Below, piece by piece: positions 8,368-16,607 of a DNA stretch of 64,000 nucleotides (position 1 is its first letter; each line of letters opens with the position of its first letter). Below the pieces are notes generated by a model. That model saw only the letters and a list, made by a program, of their open reading frames with translations, searched no databases and had not been told where the DNA came from. The DNA comes from Erysipelothrix sp. HDW6C. GTDB lineage: Bacteria; Bacillota_I; Bacilli_A; Erysipelotrichales; Erysipelotrichaceae. Both the position numbers and the translations under genes were made by a program. Where the stretch lies: positions 1,054,001-1,118,000 of the forward strand of contig NZ_CP049861.1 in assembly GCF_011299615.1 (NCBI RefSeq), given 5' to 3'.

Positions 8368-8892
8368 ATGCGTAAAGGTAGAGATATTGGGTCGGTAGTG
8401 TTTTTCACAGTTGTGGGAATTATTGCATTATTTATTGGTGCGATGATGTTTTTTCCTCAACAGATGTCGCACTTCTTCCACTTTCGCCATTATGTTGTAA
8501 TCAGTAACAGTATGGAACCGGTGATCAACGTTAACGATGCTGTTATTGTCCAAAAAGTCGAACCGAGCTCACTTAATGTGGGTGATATTATTACCTTTAA
8601 GATGAACATTGATGAAGACGAAGACGAAGAGTATGTAACACATTATATTGCTGAGATAGAAAATGACAAATTTCGTACAAAACCAAATATCAGCAATTCA
8701 TGGGACAGATGGATAGTACCGTCCGAAAAAATAGAAGGAAAAGTCGTTTTGGTCATTCCTAAAATTGGCGCTCTTCTTATTCTAATGTATAACAATGCCG
8801 TACCATTGCTCCTTGTAGCAAATGCGTTGGTAATTATTACGATCATTCGTGTTTATTTTGATAAAGACGAAAAGGAAGCAGATGAATCATAA
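8368..8892 (+). CDS. sipW: ER-type signal peptidase I (SipW family)
   Basis: A membrane-bound signal peptidase of 174 residues. A first membrane segment (about 9-29) is followed by the nucleophile motif I-S-N-S-M-E-P (Ser48). H92 in V-T-H-Y-I stands where bacterial-type enzymes have lysine, which marks the ER/SipW type. A conserved Asp lies in the N-S-W-D-R segment, and a second membrane helix spans about 140-160. The acidic D-E-D-E-D-E-E loop before the His is unusual. It is the last gene of the operon, 6 bases after the CBM-repeat gene. By analogy with Bacillus SipW it should process the two upstream proteins. Confidence 0.88.
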   Translation: MRKGRDIGSVVFFTVVGIIALFIGAMMFFPQQMSHFFHFRHYVVISNSMEPVINVNDAVIVQKVEPSSLNVGDIITFKMNIDEDEDEEYVTHYIAEIENDKFRTKPNISNSWDRWIVPSEKIEGKVVLVIPKIGALLILMYNNAVPLLLVANALVIITIIRVYFDKDEKEADES

Positions 8893-8905
8893 CTGCTTCC
8901 TTTTT
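8871..8905 (+). terminator. Terminator of the sipW operon
   Basis: AAGGAAGCAG pairs with CTGCTTCCTT and is followed by a T-run. The sipW stop codon lies in the loop. Confidence 0.82.
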
Positions 8906-8910
8906 ATATG

Positions 8911-8932
8911 CAAAAACAGCCCGGAGGCTGTT
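8911..8932 (-). terminator. Terminator of the RluD-family gene
   Basis: On the minus strand AACAGCC and GGCTGTT form a stem followed by a T-run. Confidence 0.8.
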
Positions 8933-9806
8933 AAATGTCTTCTTCTTGCTTTTGTGTAACTTTTGTAAGGCGTTTGAATTTTGGAGGAAGCGGTGAAACA
9001 AAGTCCATTACTTTATGTGTTTTTGGATTCTTAATGGTTAAACGGTATGCATGCAAACCCATACGCTTGATGGGGTTGGTTTTGGCATCGTATTTGCGAT
9101 CTCCGATAATGGGATGGCCAATATCATTCATATGAACCCGAATTTGGTTCTTACGTCCGGTATCCAAATTTACTTTGAGTACAGAAAGGTTTTCTGTTTT
9201 CTTAATAACTTTATAGTGGGTAATTGCTTCTTGCCCTGTTGTTGTTGAATACATGTGCGTTGTTTTGTTTTCACGAAGGAATGAACGTATTGTGTCCTCG
9301 TCTTTAACGACCTTTCCTTCAACAATTGCAACATAAGTTCTATCGAGTACCAAATTATTCCAATCGTCTTGGTATGCCTTCTTAACAGCCTCGCTCTTGG
9401 CGAACATGAGAACCCCAGAAGTGTCTTGATCCAAGCGGTGTACAATGAAAATTCGCTTCTTGGAGTCTTGAGTCTTGATATAGTCACTTGCCAAACGGTA
9501 TGCAGTAAGCTCTTCATTTTTATTTGTAGCGACTGTCAGTAGTTTATAGGGCTTATCAATAACTAAAATGTCACGGTCTTCATAGATAATTGTGAGCGGC
9601 GTATCACGTTGTTGATTGTGCGATACAATGGTAATGGTTTGTCCTGCATGCACTTGATCATCAAACTGAGTTGTCACCTCATTATCGATTGAGATACATT
9701 CATGTTTGAGTAATGATTTAATTTTTGAACGACTGTAAGGAAGGTCAGCGTTGAGCACGACGTTCAGAACTTCATCGTCTTTTTGTACGGTTATTGTATG
9801 TTTCAT
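8931..9806 (-). CDS. RluA/RluD-family pseudouridine synthase with S4 domain
   Basis: Converts specific uridines in structured RNA, usually 23S rRNA, to pseudouridine. An N-terminal S4 RNA-binding domain covers about residues 10-65. The RluA catalytic domain follows, with H-R-L-D-Q-D-T-S-G (catalytic Asp) and later T-G-R-K-N-Q-I-R-V-H. The length of about 291 residues is normal. The ATG at 9806 is preferred over 9812 because GAGG is 7 bases from the former but only one base from the latter. The target uridine cannot be told from the sequence. It is monocistronic. Confidence 0.9.
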   Translation of the reverse strand: MKHTITVQKDDEVLNVVLNADLPYSRSKIKSLLKHECISIDNEVTTQFDDQVHAGQTITIVSHNQQRDTPLTIIYEDRDILVIDKPYKLLTVATNKNEELTAYRLASDYIKTQDSKKRIFIVHRLDQDTSGVLMFAKSEAVKKAYQDDWNNLVLDRTYVAIVEGKVVKDEDTIRSFLRENKTTHMYSTTTGQEAITHYKVIKKTENLSVLKVNLDTGRKNQIRVHMNDIGHPIIGDRKYDAKTNPIKRMGLHAYRLTIKNPKTHKVMDFVSPLPPKFKRLTKVTQKQEEDI

Positions 9807-9975
9807 ATTCATACCTCATTTCAACTACATATTATGACAGAAAACATGCTTAAATGGTAGCGAAATGTTAGTGTATCGTCTCAGTGCTTTAAGAATTGTC
9901 TTGAATATGAATCAACTAAGCATCAACGCAATCGATATCTTTGTTACAATATTTACAAGAATAACACAGAAAGTC

Positions 9976-10006
9976 TTGACTCTCCCCTTTGGGGAGGGAT
10001 GAAAAT
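9976..10006 (+). promoter_or_regulatory. MerR-type promoter with palindromic operator
   Basis: TTGACT (9976-9981) and a weak GAAAAT (10001-10006) are separated by 19 bases. The palindrome CTCCCCTTTGGGGAG fills the spacer at 9982-9996. A long 19-base spacer with a central palindrome is the classic layout for promoters that MerR-family activators untwist, which points to autoregulation by the next gene. Confidence 0.75.
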
Positions 10007-10025
10007 AAGAGGGAAAGGAGGAAAT

Positions 10026-10691
10026 ATGAATTCATTATATACGGTGAGTCAAGTAGCGAAGGAGACAGGTGTGACAATTAAGACACTTCACCACTACCAA
10101 ACAATTAAATTACTCCTGCCGTCGAAAATCGGTGAAAATGGATACCGTTACTATTCTGAGGCAGACATTAAGCTTCTTCAAGAAATCCTTTTGTATCGAA
10201 CGATGGGGTTTTCACTTCATGACATTAATGGTCTGCTTTCGACCGAAGGATATTCAACACGAATCCAAAGACTTGAACACCAGTTAACAATACTTAATGC
10301 ATCGATTGAAAAGACGCAGGGAATGATTAAAACTATAAATGCTTCGCTTTTAGCAGAAAGGAAGGAACAAAATATGAAACACCAAGAAATGTTTGAACAT
10401 GTCGATAAGCAAGATGACTCTATTTACAGAACGATGCAAAATATAACCATTCTATTAAGCAAACCCTTTACGCTAGTATTCTTTGTTTTAGGGATTGCAA
10501 TGACAATTGCTTATGCAAGAGCGCTCATTATCGACACGCCAATTTTTGGCGCAGGAACAGAAGGCAATATCGTCAGTGTAATTTTTCTAATACTTGGAAT
10601 TAGTTGTAGTATAGTTTCTGGCTATAACCTTTTCTTTGTAAAAACAAAAGACATGCTCAATACGCTCAACCAAAAATATAGAGTAAAATGA
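10026..10691 (+). CDS. MerR-family regulator with C-terminal membrane anchor
   Basis: The N-terminal 75 residues are a MerR winged helix (Y-T-V-S-Q-V-A-K-E-T-G-V, then G-Y-R-Y-Y-S-E-A-D-I). A coiled-coil region covers about 78-115. The usual ligand-binding domain is replaced by two hydrophobic helices at about 146-166 and 182-204, so the protein should be held in the membrane. The start at 10026 has AGGAGG 5 bases upstream, unlike the earlier in-frame ATG at 9999. The MerR-type promoter directly upstream implies autoregulation. What it senses is unknown; a membrane or drug signal is an inference. The next gene, 58 bases on, may be co-transcribed. Confidence 0.82.
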   Translation: MNSLYTVSQVAKETGVTIKTLHHYQTIKLLLPSKIGENGYRYYSEADIKLLQEILLYRTMGFSLHDINGLLSTEGYSTRIQRLEHQLTILNASIEKTQGMIKTINASLLAERKEQNMKHQEMFEHVDKQDDSIYRTMQNITILLSKPFTLVFFVLGIAMTIAYARALIIDTPIFGAGTEGNIVSVIFLILGISCSIVSGYNLFFVKTKDMLNTLNQKYRVK

Positions 10692-10749
10692 ATGACGAGG
10701 ACACGTCTGTGACCCTCATTATCGAAAACTGGAGGACAAAACTAAAACT

Positions 10750-11523
10750 ATGAAGAATTCTAAAGTCCAATTACAGGGTGGGAATATTTCCAGCGTATTT
10801 CGCGATGCGGATACAGTCATTCGAACAAGAAAAAAAGAAACACCCACGATCCATCGTTTTCTAAATCATCTTCAATCCAAAGGATTCACAGCTTCCCCGC
10901 GAGTTATCGCGCTTGAAGCGGAAACTGAGATTCTTAGTTATATGGATGGCGATATCTTAAAGGACTACCCACATGCATTTACGATTGAGCAAAGAATAGC
11001 CATCGTGAAATCTGTTGCAACATTGCTTCGAGAATTTCATGATAAAGGGCAGGATTTTGAAGTCATGCCTTCTGATTCTTTTTTTCTAAGATACGAAGGT
11101 CCCAAAGATGACTGTGTAATGTGTCACAATGACATAGCACCCTATAATATGACATTTAAGGGAACAAGTGCACATGGCATTTTTGATTTTGACACAATAT
11201 GCCCTGCCCCTCGAAAGTGGGATATCGCTTACGCTGTATATCGTTTCGCTTCACTTGGGAACGAGTATCTCGCGATTTATAACAGCAAAGAACACGAAAA
11301 TCGTATTCACCTTGTGAAGGTGTTTTGTGATGCGTATGGTTGGGAAGCACAGGGAATTATCAAAGATGTTTGTGCGCGTCTGCAGGCACTTGTTGATTTG
11401 TTTGATAGGGAAGTTGAGAGGAACACCCAGGCATTTATAGATATGAAAAAGGCGGGTCATCAAGATTTCTATAAAAAAGAGATTGTCTTCCTAAAATCTG
11501 CATACAAAAATGACTTTATTTAA
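10750..11523 (+). CDS. APH-family phosphotransferase
   Basis: A 257-residue protein of the aminoglycoside phosphotransferase / choline kinase fold. It shows the catalytic loop C-H-N-D-I-A-P-Y-N near residue 124 and the metal-binding F-D-F-D near 145, then W-D-I-A-Y-A-V. These residues bind ATP and magnesium and provide the catalytic Asp. Members phosphorylate small hydroxyl compounds; nothing here proves antibiotic resistance. GGAGG lies 13 bases before the ATG, a long spacing. It follows the MerR gene and may be its target. Confidence 0.85.
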   Translation: MKNSKVQLQGGNISSVFRDADTVIRTRKKETPTIHRFLNHLQSKGFTASPRVIALEAETEILSYMDGDILKDYPHAFTIEQRIAIVKSVATLLREFHDKGQDFEVMPSDSFFLRYEGPKDDCVMCHNDIAPYNMTFKGTSAHGIFDFDTICPAPRKWDIAYAVYRFASLGNEYLAIYNSKEHENRIHLVKVFCDAYGWEAQGIIKDVCARLQALVDLFDREVERNTQAFIDMKKAGHQDFYKKEIVFLKSAYKNDFI

Positions 11524-11870
11524 GTTTATCAAGACCGGCTCACAACCATCACAAAAAACTAACGAAAACCATAGGGATTGTTGAAAAAGTTTCAGGTTTA
11601 CTGCAAGCATTATCATCGTGTGGGGAGTGACTTTAAACGTATTTTATTAATTCCAATTCCTCTCAAATACCTTAACTTTACAAAAATCAATGAAAACGCT
11701 TAGATAATCGGCAAAAAGGTTTGACACAGGAAGTATTAGGTGATAATATTCAATTGTAATAAGAATGTTTATGATTTTATATCGTATCAACTCAATGTGT
11801 CTTATAAACTGAAGTAATGAGGTTTGCAATTTACGTTTGAGTACATCTTATTCTGATAGGAGGTACTAGC
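11524..11870 (+). other. Intergenic region upstream of the cold shock gene
   Basis: This 347-base gap is AT-rich. I see no convincing gene or terminator. The last part is probably the long 5' leader and promoter of the cold shock gene, but no clean -35/-10 pair stands out (TTGCAA near 11825 with TATTCT 19 bases on is the best). Confidence 0.4.
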
Positions 11871-12071
11871 ATGAGTACAGGTAAAGTGAAATTCTTTAAC
11901 GCTGAAAAAGGTTACGGATTCATTACTATCGATGGTGGGCAAGATGTGTTTGTTCATTTTTCAGCAATCGAAGCAGAAGGCTACAAGTCATTAGATGAAG
12001 GACAAGAAGTCAGCTTTGAAGTTGTTGAAGGTCCACGCGGTGAGCAAGCAGCAAACGTTAGAGCTATCTAA
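11871..12071 (+). CDS. Cold shock protein (CspA family)
   Basis: A 66-residue single-domain nucleic-acid-binding protein that melts RNA secondary structure. Both RNA-binding motifs are intact: G-Y-G-F-I and V-F-V-H-F. Length and the start [10 protein letters not shown] are typical. A strong AGGAGG site precedes the ATG and a terminator follows. Csp genes are often controlled through a structured leader, and the long leader here would fit. Confidence 0.97.
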   Translation: MSTGKVKFFNAEKGYGFITIDGGQDVFVHFSAIEAEGYKSLDEGQEVSFEVVEGPRGEQAANVRAI

Positions 12072-12082
12072 TTATGATGCTA

Positions 12083-12111
12083 AAAACAGTGATTCAATCA
12101 CTGTTTTTTTT
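12083..12111 (+). terminator. Terminator of the cold shock gene
   Basis: AAAACAGTGATT and AATCACTGTTTT pair around one base, followed by a T-run. Confidence 0.9.
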
Positions 12112-12209
12112 ATGCAAGCATTGCGATAATCTTCGTCCCAACACATAGCAATGTACTTAGATATAGTCTATAATAGTCTCAGAGTTTAGTCGAAATTTGG
12201 AGGAGTATT

Positions 12210-12968
12210 ATGATTTCAACATTAAAATTTATCGCTATTGGAGTGAGTTTACTCATAGTATTGGCTTTACCGATTGTCAGTTATATGAAGTTTCGAAAAG
12301 ATAAGTCAATGTTCAAGGCAGTATTGTTTGGCTTGTTGGTTTATTTTGCTATGAATATTCTTTATGGTGTCATGCAATCAACAATTGCCAATCCCCAAAC
12401 AATGGAAAATCCAATTATGGTCGGAGCGACATATGGCATATTTATGTCTGTTGGTTTTGTTTTAGCAGCCCTTGCGGTTTTATCGTTTGTTATAAAACGA
12501 AATGAAGTGAGTTATAAATTCCCAGCAATGATGGCTTTAGGGTTTATGCTCTTATTCTTTGTTTCCAGTATTTCGGCACTCATGAATCAATTTATGTTTG
12601 GTTTTGCTATAAATAGCGGCTCAACTGCGTCGGCAGTAAATCCAAGTGCAACACCTGAACAAGTTCAAGCGTTTATTGATTCACTCGTCAACGCGCCATT
12701 GATTTTCTTTATCAACAGTGCCCTAACACGCGTGTTTGAATATGCAGTCTATATGATGAGTTTTATCTTAGTGTTCCGAGGAATCAAAGAGAATTCATTT
12801 GTTAAAACAATCCTCCCTGCAGTGTTGGCAATATTCTTGCTTTATGCGATACCGGGTCTGTTGAATAGTCTTCCATTTGGAATTTATTTAGCGATGATTG
12901 CGCAAGGTCTCATTGCAGGTGCAAGTGGCTATTTTGTTTATAACTATTTAAAAGGCGAAAAAGCATAA
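12210..12968 (+). CDS. Multi-pass membrane protein, possibly YhfC-like
   Basis: A 252-residue protein with about seven hydrophobic segments, starting at residue 6. The layout and the helix T-R-V-F-E-Y-A-V-Y-M-M loosely recall the YhfC family of putative intramembrane proteases, but I do not see that family's G-H-G motif. The function is therefore open. GGAGGAG precedes the ATG, and a TATAAT lies at 12169-12174. It is followed 17 bases later by a GNAT gene and is probably co-transcribed with it. Confidence 0.7.
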   Translation: MISTLKFIAIGVSLLIVLALPIVSYMKFRKDKSMFKAVLFGLLVYFAMNILYGVMQSTIANPQTMENPIMVGATYGIFMSVGFVLAALAVLSFVIKRNEVSYKFPAMMALGFMLLFFVSSISALMNQFMFGFAINSGSTASAVNPSATPEQVQAFIDSLVNAPLIFFINSALTRVFEYAVYMMSFILVFRGIKENSFVKTILPAVLAIFLLYAIPGLLNSLPFGIYLAMIAQGLIAGASGYFVYNYLKGEKA

Positions 12969-12985
12969 TACATTGAGGTGATTTC

Positions 12986-13396
12986 ATGAAACTGAAATTA
13001 GTAGATATAACAGATGAGTTTGATCACAACGGAGTGGAAACACTTTTGTTCGATATTTTTGTCCCGGAAATGGATCGGTATGTAGGTCGTTGCGAATACC
13101 GAAATGAATCGGGGCGAGACTTAAGATTTTATGGCAACATAGGGTATGTGATTTATCCACCCTATCGTGGTCATGGCATTGCCTATCATGCGTGTCTGGA
13201 TCTTTTCTCAATTCTGAAAGAAACAAAAAAGGGAATGCATGAAGTAATTTTGACATGCAATCCTGATAATATACCTTCACAAAAAACAATTGCGAAGCTA
13301 GGTGGTCAATACATCGAAACTGTAGTTATCGATGCGGACCATGAGCTTCGCACATTTGGTGAAACGATGAAAGAAATCTATACAATTAAACTGTAA
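12986..13396 (+). CDS. GNAT-family N-acetyltransferase
   Basis: A 136-residue acetyltransferase. The acetyl-CoA loop is P-Y-R-G-H-G-I-A-Y-H-A near residue 54, and N-P-D-N-I-P-S-Q-K-T-I-A-K-L-G-G is the typical C-terminal element. The substrate is unknown. A GAGGTG ribosome site sits before the ATG. It shares a transcript with the membrane protein upstream. Its 3' end overlaps the convergent cofE-like gene by 11 bases. Confidence 0.88.
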   Translation: MKLKLVDITDEFDHNGVETLLFDIFVPEMDRYVGRCEYRNESGRDLRFYGNIGYVIYPPYRGHGIAYHACLDLFSILKETKKGMHEVILTCNPDNIPSQKTIAKLGGQYIETVVIDADHELRTFGETMKEIYTIKL

Positions 13397-14090
13397 CTTT
13401 GCGGATAATTCCAATAGGGGTCGATTGTGACTTTTGACCTAGGGGGTTATCCTTTAATATTTTAACCATCAAATCAAGGTTAACACTTGGACTGCTTGAA
13501 CCTAGGATGTTACCACCAAGATCGTTGATATCGACAACAATCACCTCGATGTCTTGATCAAATTTCGCTTTAAGTTCTTTAGCGACTTCATTTGGACGTT
13601 CTGGTCCGAGTACAACATATTCGTTATATGGTGGAATTGTGTGGGGTGTTGGACCGTCAATAGAGCGGGCTTTATAACCGGCAACGCGGTAAAAATCCCC
13701 TTTACGTCCAAAGATTTTTGAAACTGCGGCAACACCAGCGGCAAAGATGATGCGTGGTGTACCACATTCACGCAGTGCCATTTCCATTGTTTCAGGCATT
13801 CCGAGACCAATACCATGTGGGGTCTTGGTTACATAGTTTGACAGTGTGTAAGCAAGTTTGCGTGGTTTGACCTCCTTGATTGGATAGGCACGCCCTTGAG
13901 TAATTGCGACGATTTTCTCTGTGACAAACAAGATGTCGCCATCTTGAAGGTACTCCGTAGCAGCATCTTTAATGACAGTCTCGAGGATGTCGTTTGGCAT
14001 TACAAGCTTTGTTTTAATCGGTAAACGTTGGAATGTTTCATTATTTATTGTTACATTAAGTTCTTTATTTTCGTTTGGTTTCATTGTCAT
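13386..14090 (-). CDS. CofE-like coenzyme F420-0:L-glutamate ligase family protein
   Basis: A 234-residue protein of the F420-0:gamma-glutamyl ligase family. Visible family features are I-K-T-K-L-V near the start, D-I-L-F-V-T-E-K-I-V-A-I-T-Q-G-R and later the loop V-V-D-I-N-D-L-G-G-N-I-L-G. In actinobacteria and archaea CofE adds glutamate to F420. No other F420 biosynthesis gene is seen here, and Firmicutes generally lack the cofactor, so the substrate is probably a different one. It is monocistronic and overlaps the convergent GNAT gene by 11 bases. Confidence 0.8.
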   Translation of the reverse strand: MTMKPNENKELNVTINNETFQRLPIKTKLVMPNDILETVIKDAATEYLQDGDILFVTEKIVAITQGRAYPIKEVKPRKLAYTLSNYVTKTPHGIGLGMPETMEMALRECGTPRIIFAAGVAAVSKIFGRKGDFYRVAGYKARSIDGPTPHTIPPYNEYVVLGPERPNEVAKELKAKFDQDIEVIVVDINDLGGNILGSSSPSVNLDLMVKILKDNPLGQKSQSTPIGIIRKVTV

Positions 14091-14155
14091 AAGTATAAGG
14101 TTCCCTTCTTATTCCTATATCATAGCGATACAGGCGTTCATAATCAAGAGATAAC

Positions 14156-14185
14156 TTGCAATAACAATTATGAATCAAGTATAAT
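14156..14185 (+). promoter_or_regulatory. Promoter of the cardiolipin synthase gene
   Basis: TTGCAA and a perfect TATAAT are separated by 18 bases, about 20 bases before the ATG. Confidence 0.6.
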
Positions 14186-14205
14186 TTATTTAGAAAAGAG
14201 AAACG

Positions 14206-15735
14206 ATGAAAACACTATTACGCTTATTTACCAATAAAATCTTTGTAGTCGGTCTGTTAGTTGTGACAGAATTTTTTTTGTTGCTTGCATTGGTATGGAA
14301 TTTATCCATTAACTATGCGGTAATTTATGGTGTTTTAATGTTTTTGGCAATCTTGTTGATTATCTACATTATCAACCGTAATGACAATCCAGTTTACCGT
14401 CTTGCGTGGACAATCATTATCTTAGTTTTTCCACCTATTGGTGCAGTTTTATATCTTGTATTTGGAGGGAAACAAGTTCCGAAGAAACTTCGAGAACGGA
14501 TAACGGATGCTTACTCTAATGAGTCATTTTTGGATATCGATTATTTTCAAACACTTGAAGAAGCAGGAGAAAAGCGCCCCCATTGGAATCGGATGTTGCG
14601 CTATGTCATGAATACGTCCCATTATCCTGTTTTACAGAACACCAAAAGCACATATCTTGCGTCGGGTGAAGTGAAATTTGAAGTCATGAAAGAGCAGTTA
14701 CGACAAGCTAAAAAGTTTATTTTCCTTGAGTACTTTATCATCAAAGATGGCGTTATGTGGCAAGGTGTTTTAGACATTTTGCGTGAGAAGGTCAAAGAGG
14801 GTGTTGATGTTCGTTTACTTTACGATGATTGGGGTTGTGCATTGTTCGCAGATTTGCAAGAACAATGTGACGAAGCGGGAATTCGCGCGATTTCATTCAA
14901 TCCACTTGTCGCACGACTCGCAATACAAATGAACAATCGAAATCACCGTAAAATTTGTATCGTCGATGGTCGTAGTGGCATTGTTGGTGGTATGAACCTT
15001 GCTGATGAGTATATAAATATTGGCAGCAAGTTTGGTCATTGGAAAGATACTGCGGTCATGATTGAAGGCGATGGTGTCCATTCCCTTACAATGATGTTCC
15101 TTCAGTTCTGGCGTTATTATACTGAACGCATTGAAGACCCCATTAATTTCAAATATGACTTCAATCATGCTCATGATCAGGAGACAGGATATGTGTTGCC
15201 ATTTTCAGATGCTCCGACCGATAATGTCGACATGGGATTGGATGCACATATGTTTATGATAAATAACGCTCAACATTATGTTTATATTCAAACACCGTAT
15301 TTAATTATTGGGTATGAGTTGATTACTGCTCTTAAAATGGCGGCACGTTCGGGTGTTGATGTACGGATTGTTGTTCCGCATATTCCCGATAAGAAAATTG
15401 TGAACCAAGTTACGAAATCAAACTATCAAGAATTACTGGAAAATGGTGTTCGTATTTATGAATATGAGCCAGGGTTTGTACATTCGAAAACTGTGGTTGT
15501 AGATGATGAAATTGCCATGGTAGGTACAACCAACATGGATTATCGCAGTTACTACTTGCACTATGAATGTAGTATCCTGTTCCTTAACAATGATGTTGTG
15601 CATCAATGTTACCTGGATTCAATGGACACGATTGAAAATAAAAGTATTGAAATCAGCTTAGAAGACGCATTAGCGGTACCGGCTCCCGTGCGATTGTTCC
15701 GTTCAATTGTACGCGTATTTAGCGGTTTGATGTAG
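14206..15735 (+). CDS. cls: Cardiolipin synthase
   Basis: A membrane enzyme that joins two phosphatidylglycerol molecules to cardiolipin and glycerol. The 509 residues begin with two membrane helices (about 8-30 and 38-58). Two phospholipase-D HKD motifs follow: H-R-K-I-C-I-V-D near 247 and H-S-K-T-V-V-V-D near 426, each with the downstream G-x-x-N element. The length matches bacterial Cls. The ribosome site is weak (AAGAG). It is followed 11 bases later by the patatin gene, so two phospholipid enzymes share a transcript. Confidence 0.95.
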   Translation: MKTLLRLFTNKIFVVGLLVVTEFFLLLALVWNLSINYAVIYGVLMFLAILLIIYIINRNDNPVYRLAWTIIILVFPPIGAVLYLVFGGKQVPKKLRERITDAYSNESFLDIDYFQTLEEAGEKRPHWNRMLRYVMNTSHYPVLQNTKSTYLASGEVKFEVMKEQLRQAKKFIFLEYFIIKDGVMWQGVLDILREKVKEGVDVRLLYDDWGCALFADLQEQCDEAGIRAISFNPLVARLAIQMNNRNHRKICIVDGRSGIVGGMNLADEYINIGSKFGHWKDTAVMIEGDGVHSLTMMFLQFWRYYTERIEDPINFKYDFNHAHDQETGYVLPFSDAPTDNVDMGLDAHMFMINNAQHYVYIQTPYLIIGYELITALKMAARSGVDVRIVVPHIPDKKIVNQVTKSNYQELLENGVRIYEYEPGFVHSKTVVVDDEIAMVGTTNMDYRSYYLHYECSILFLNNDVVHQCYLDSMDTIENKSIEISLEDALAVPAPVRLFRSIVRVFSGLM

Positions 15736-15746
15736 AGGAGATAGTT

Positions 15747-16607
15747 ATGGATAAAATTGGATTAGTTTTAGAAGGCGGCGGCATGCGTGGTGCGTATACT
15801 GCAGGTGTCTTACATTGGTTGTTAGAAAATGACTTACATTTTGACTATGTGGTTGGAATTTCATCAGGAGCATTGTACGCAGGTATGTATGTTCTCAATA
15901 AACCAGATGCTCTTGAAGATGCGTCGATTCGTGTTGCGGCCGATCCCCGAAATATTGGGTTAAAGGCAATTCTTAATGAGCGTACAATTGTTGGGTACGA
16001 ATATTTGTACCGTGAAATTTCCGAAGAAATGGATTATCCCATGACGAAAATGGATACCATTCCCGGTGATATCGAAGTTGGTGTTTATGATATTGAAGGT
16101 GAAAAGACCGTGTGGAAAAATAAATACGATATTGCTGAAAATCCCCGGTATATTCAAGCTGCATGTACGCTTCCAATTGTTGGAAAACGTGTTCGCATTG
16201 ATGGTAGGGACTATATGGATGGCGGTATAACCACCATGATTCCTGTGGAACGAAGCATTGCTGCTGGTTGTGCAAAACACATGATTGTAACGACAAAATC
16301 TAAAGATTATGTTCGTAAGCCACAAGGTGCTTTCACAGGCACACTTCTTAAACTTGTTTATCGTAAATTTCCAAAGTTAGTTGCCGACTTCTCAAATCGC
16401 GTTAACGTATATTACAAAGAACGCAAACTCATTGACGAACTCGTTGATGACGGAAAAGCGCTCTACATGTACCCAAGTAAGGAACTTGGTGTAGGGCGCT
16501 TCAAGGGTTCTACAGAACAATTTACGGAACTGTTTGCAATTGCACATCAAGATTGTGATGCGCGTCGTGATGAAATTGTTTCATTCTATCGTAGTGTAAA
16601 AGGATAA
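15747..16607 (+). CDS. Patatin-like phospholipase
   Basis: A 286-residue serine lipase of the patatin family. The oxyanion glycine loop L-E-G-G-G-M-R-G-A-Y-T-A-G is near residue 8. The nucleophile elbow G-I-S-S-G-A-L and the dyad Asp in Y-M-D-G-G-I complete the Ser-Asp catalytic pair. No signal peptide is seen. It should hydrolyse acyl esters of membrane lipids. It lies just after cls with GAGGAG before the ATG. Its 3' end overlaps the convergent pseudouridine synthase gene by 22 bases. Confidence 0.9.
   Translation: MDKIGLVLEGGGMRGAYTAGVLHWLLENDLHFDYVVGISSGALYAGMYVLNKPDALEDASIRVAADPRNIGLKAILNERTIVGYEYLYREISEEMDYPMTKMDTIPGDIEVGVYDIEGEKTVWKNKYDIAENPRYIQAACTLPIVGKRVRIDGRDYMDGGITTMIPVERSIAAGCAKHMIVTTKSKDYVRKPQGAFTGTLLKLVYRKFPKLVADFSNRVNVYYKERKLIDELVDDGKALYMYPSKELGVGRFKGSTEQFTELFAIAHQDCDARRDEIVSFYRSVKG

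Noticed and set aside
11647-11829. 60-residue minus-strand open frame before the cold shock gene
   Set aside because: There is no ribosome site and the composition is that of random AT-rich DNA. It lies in the likely 5' leader.
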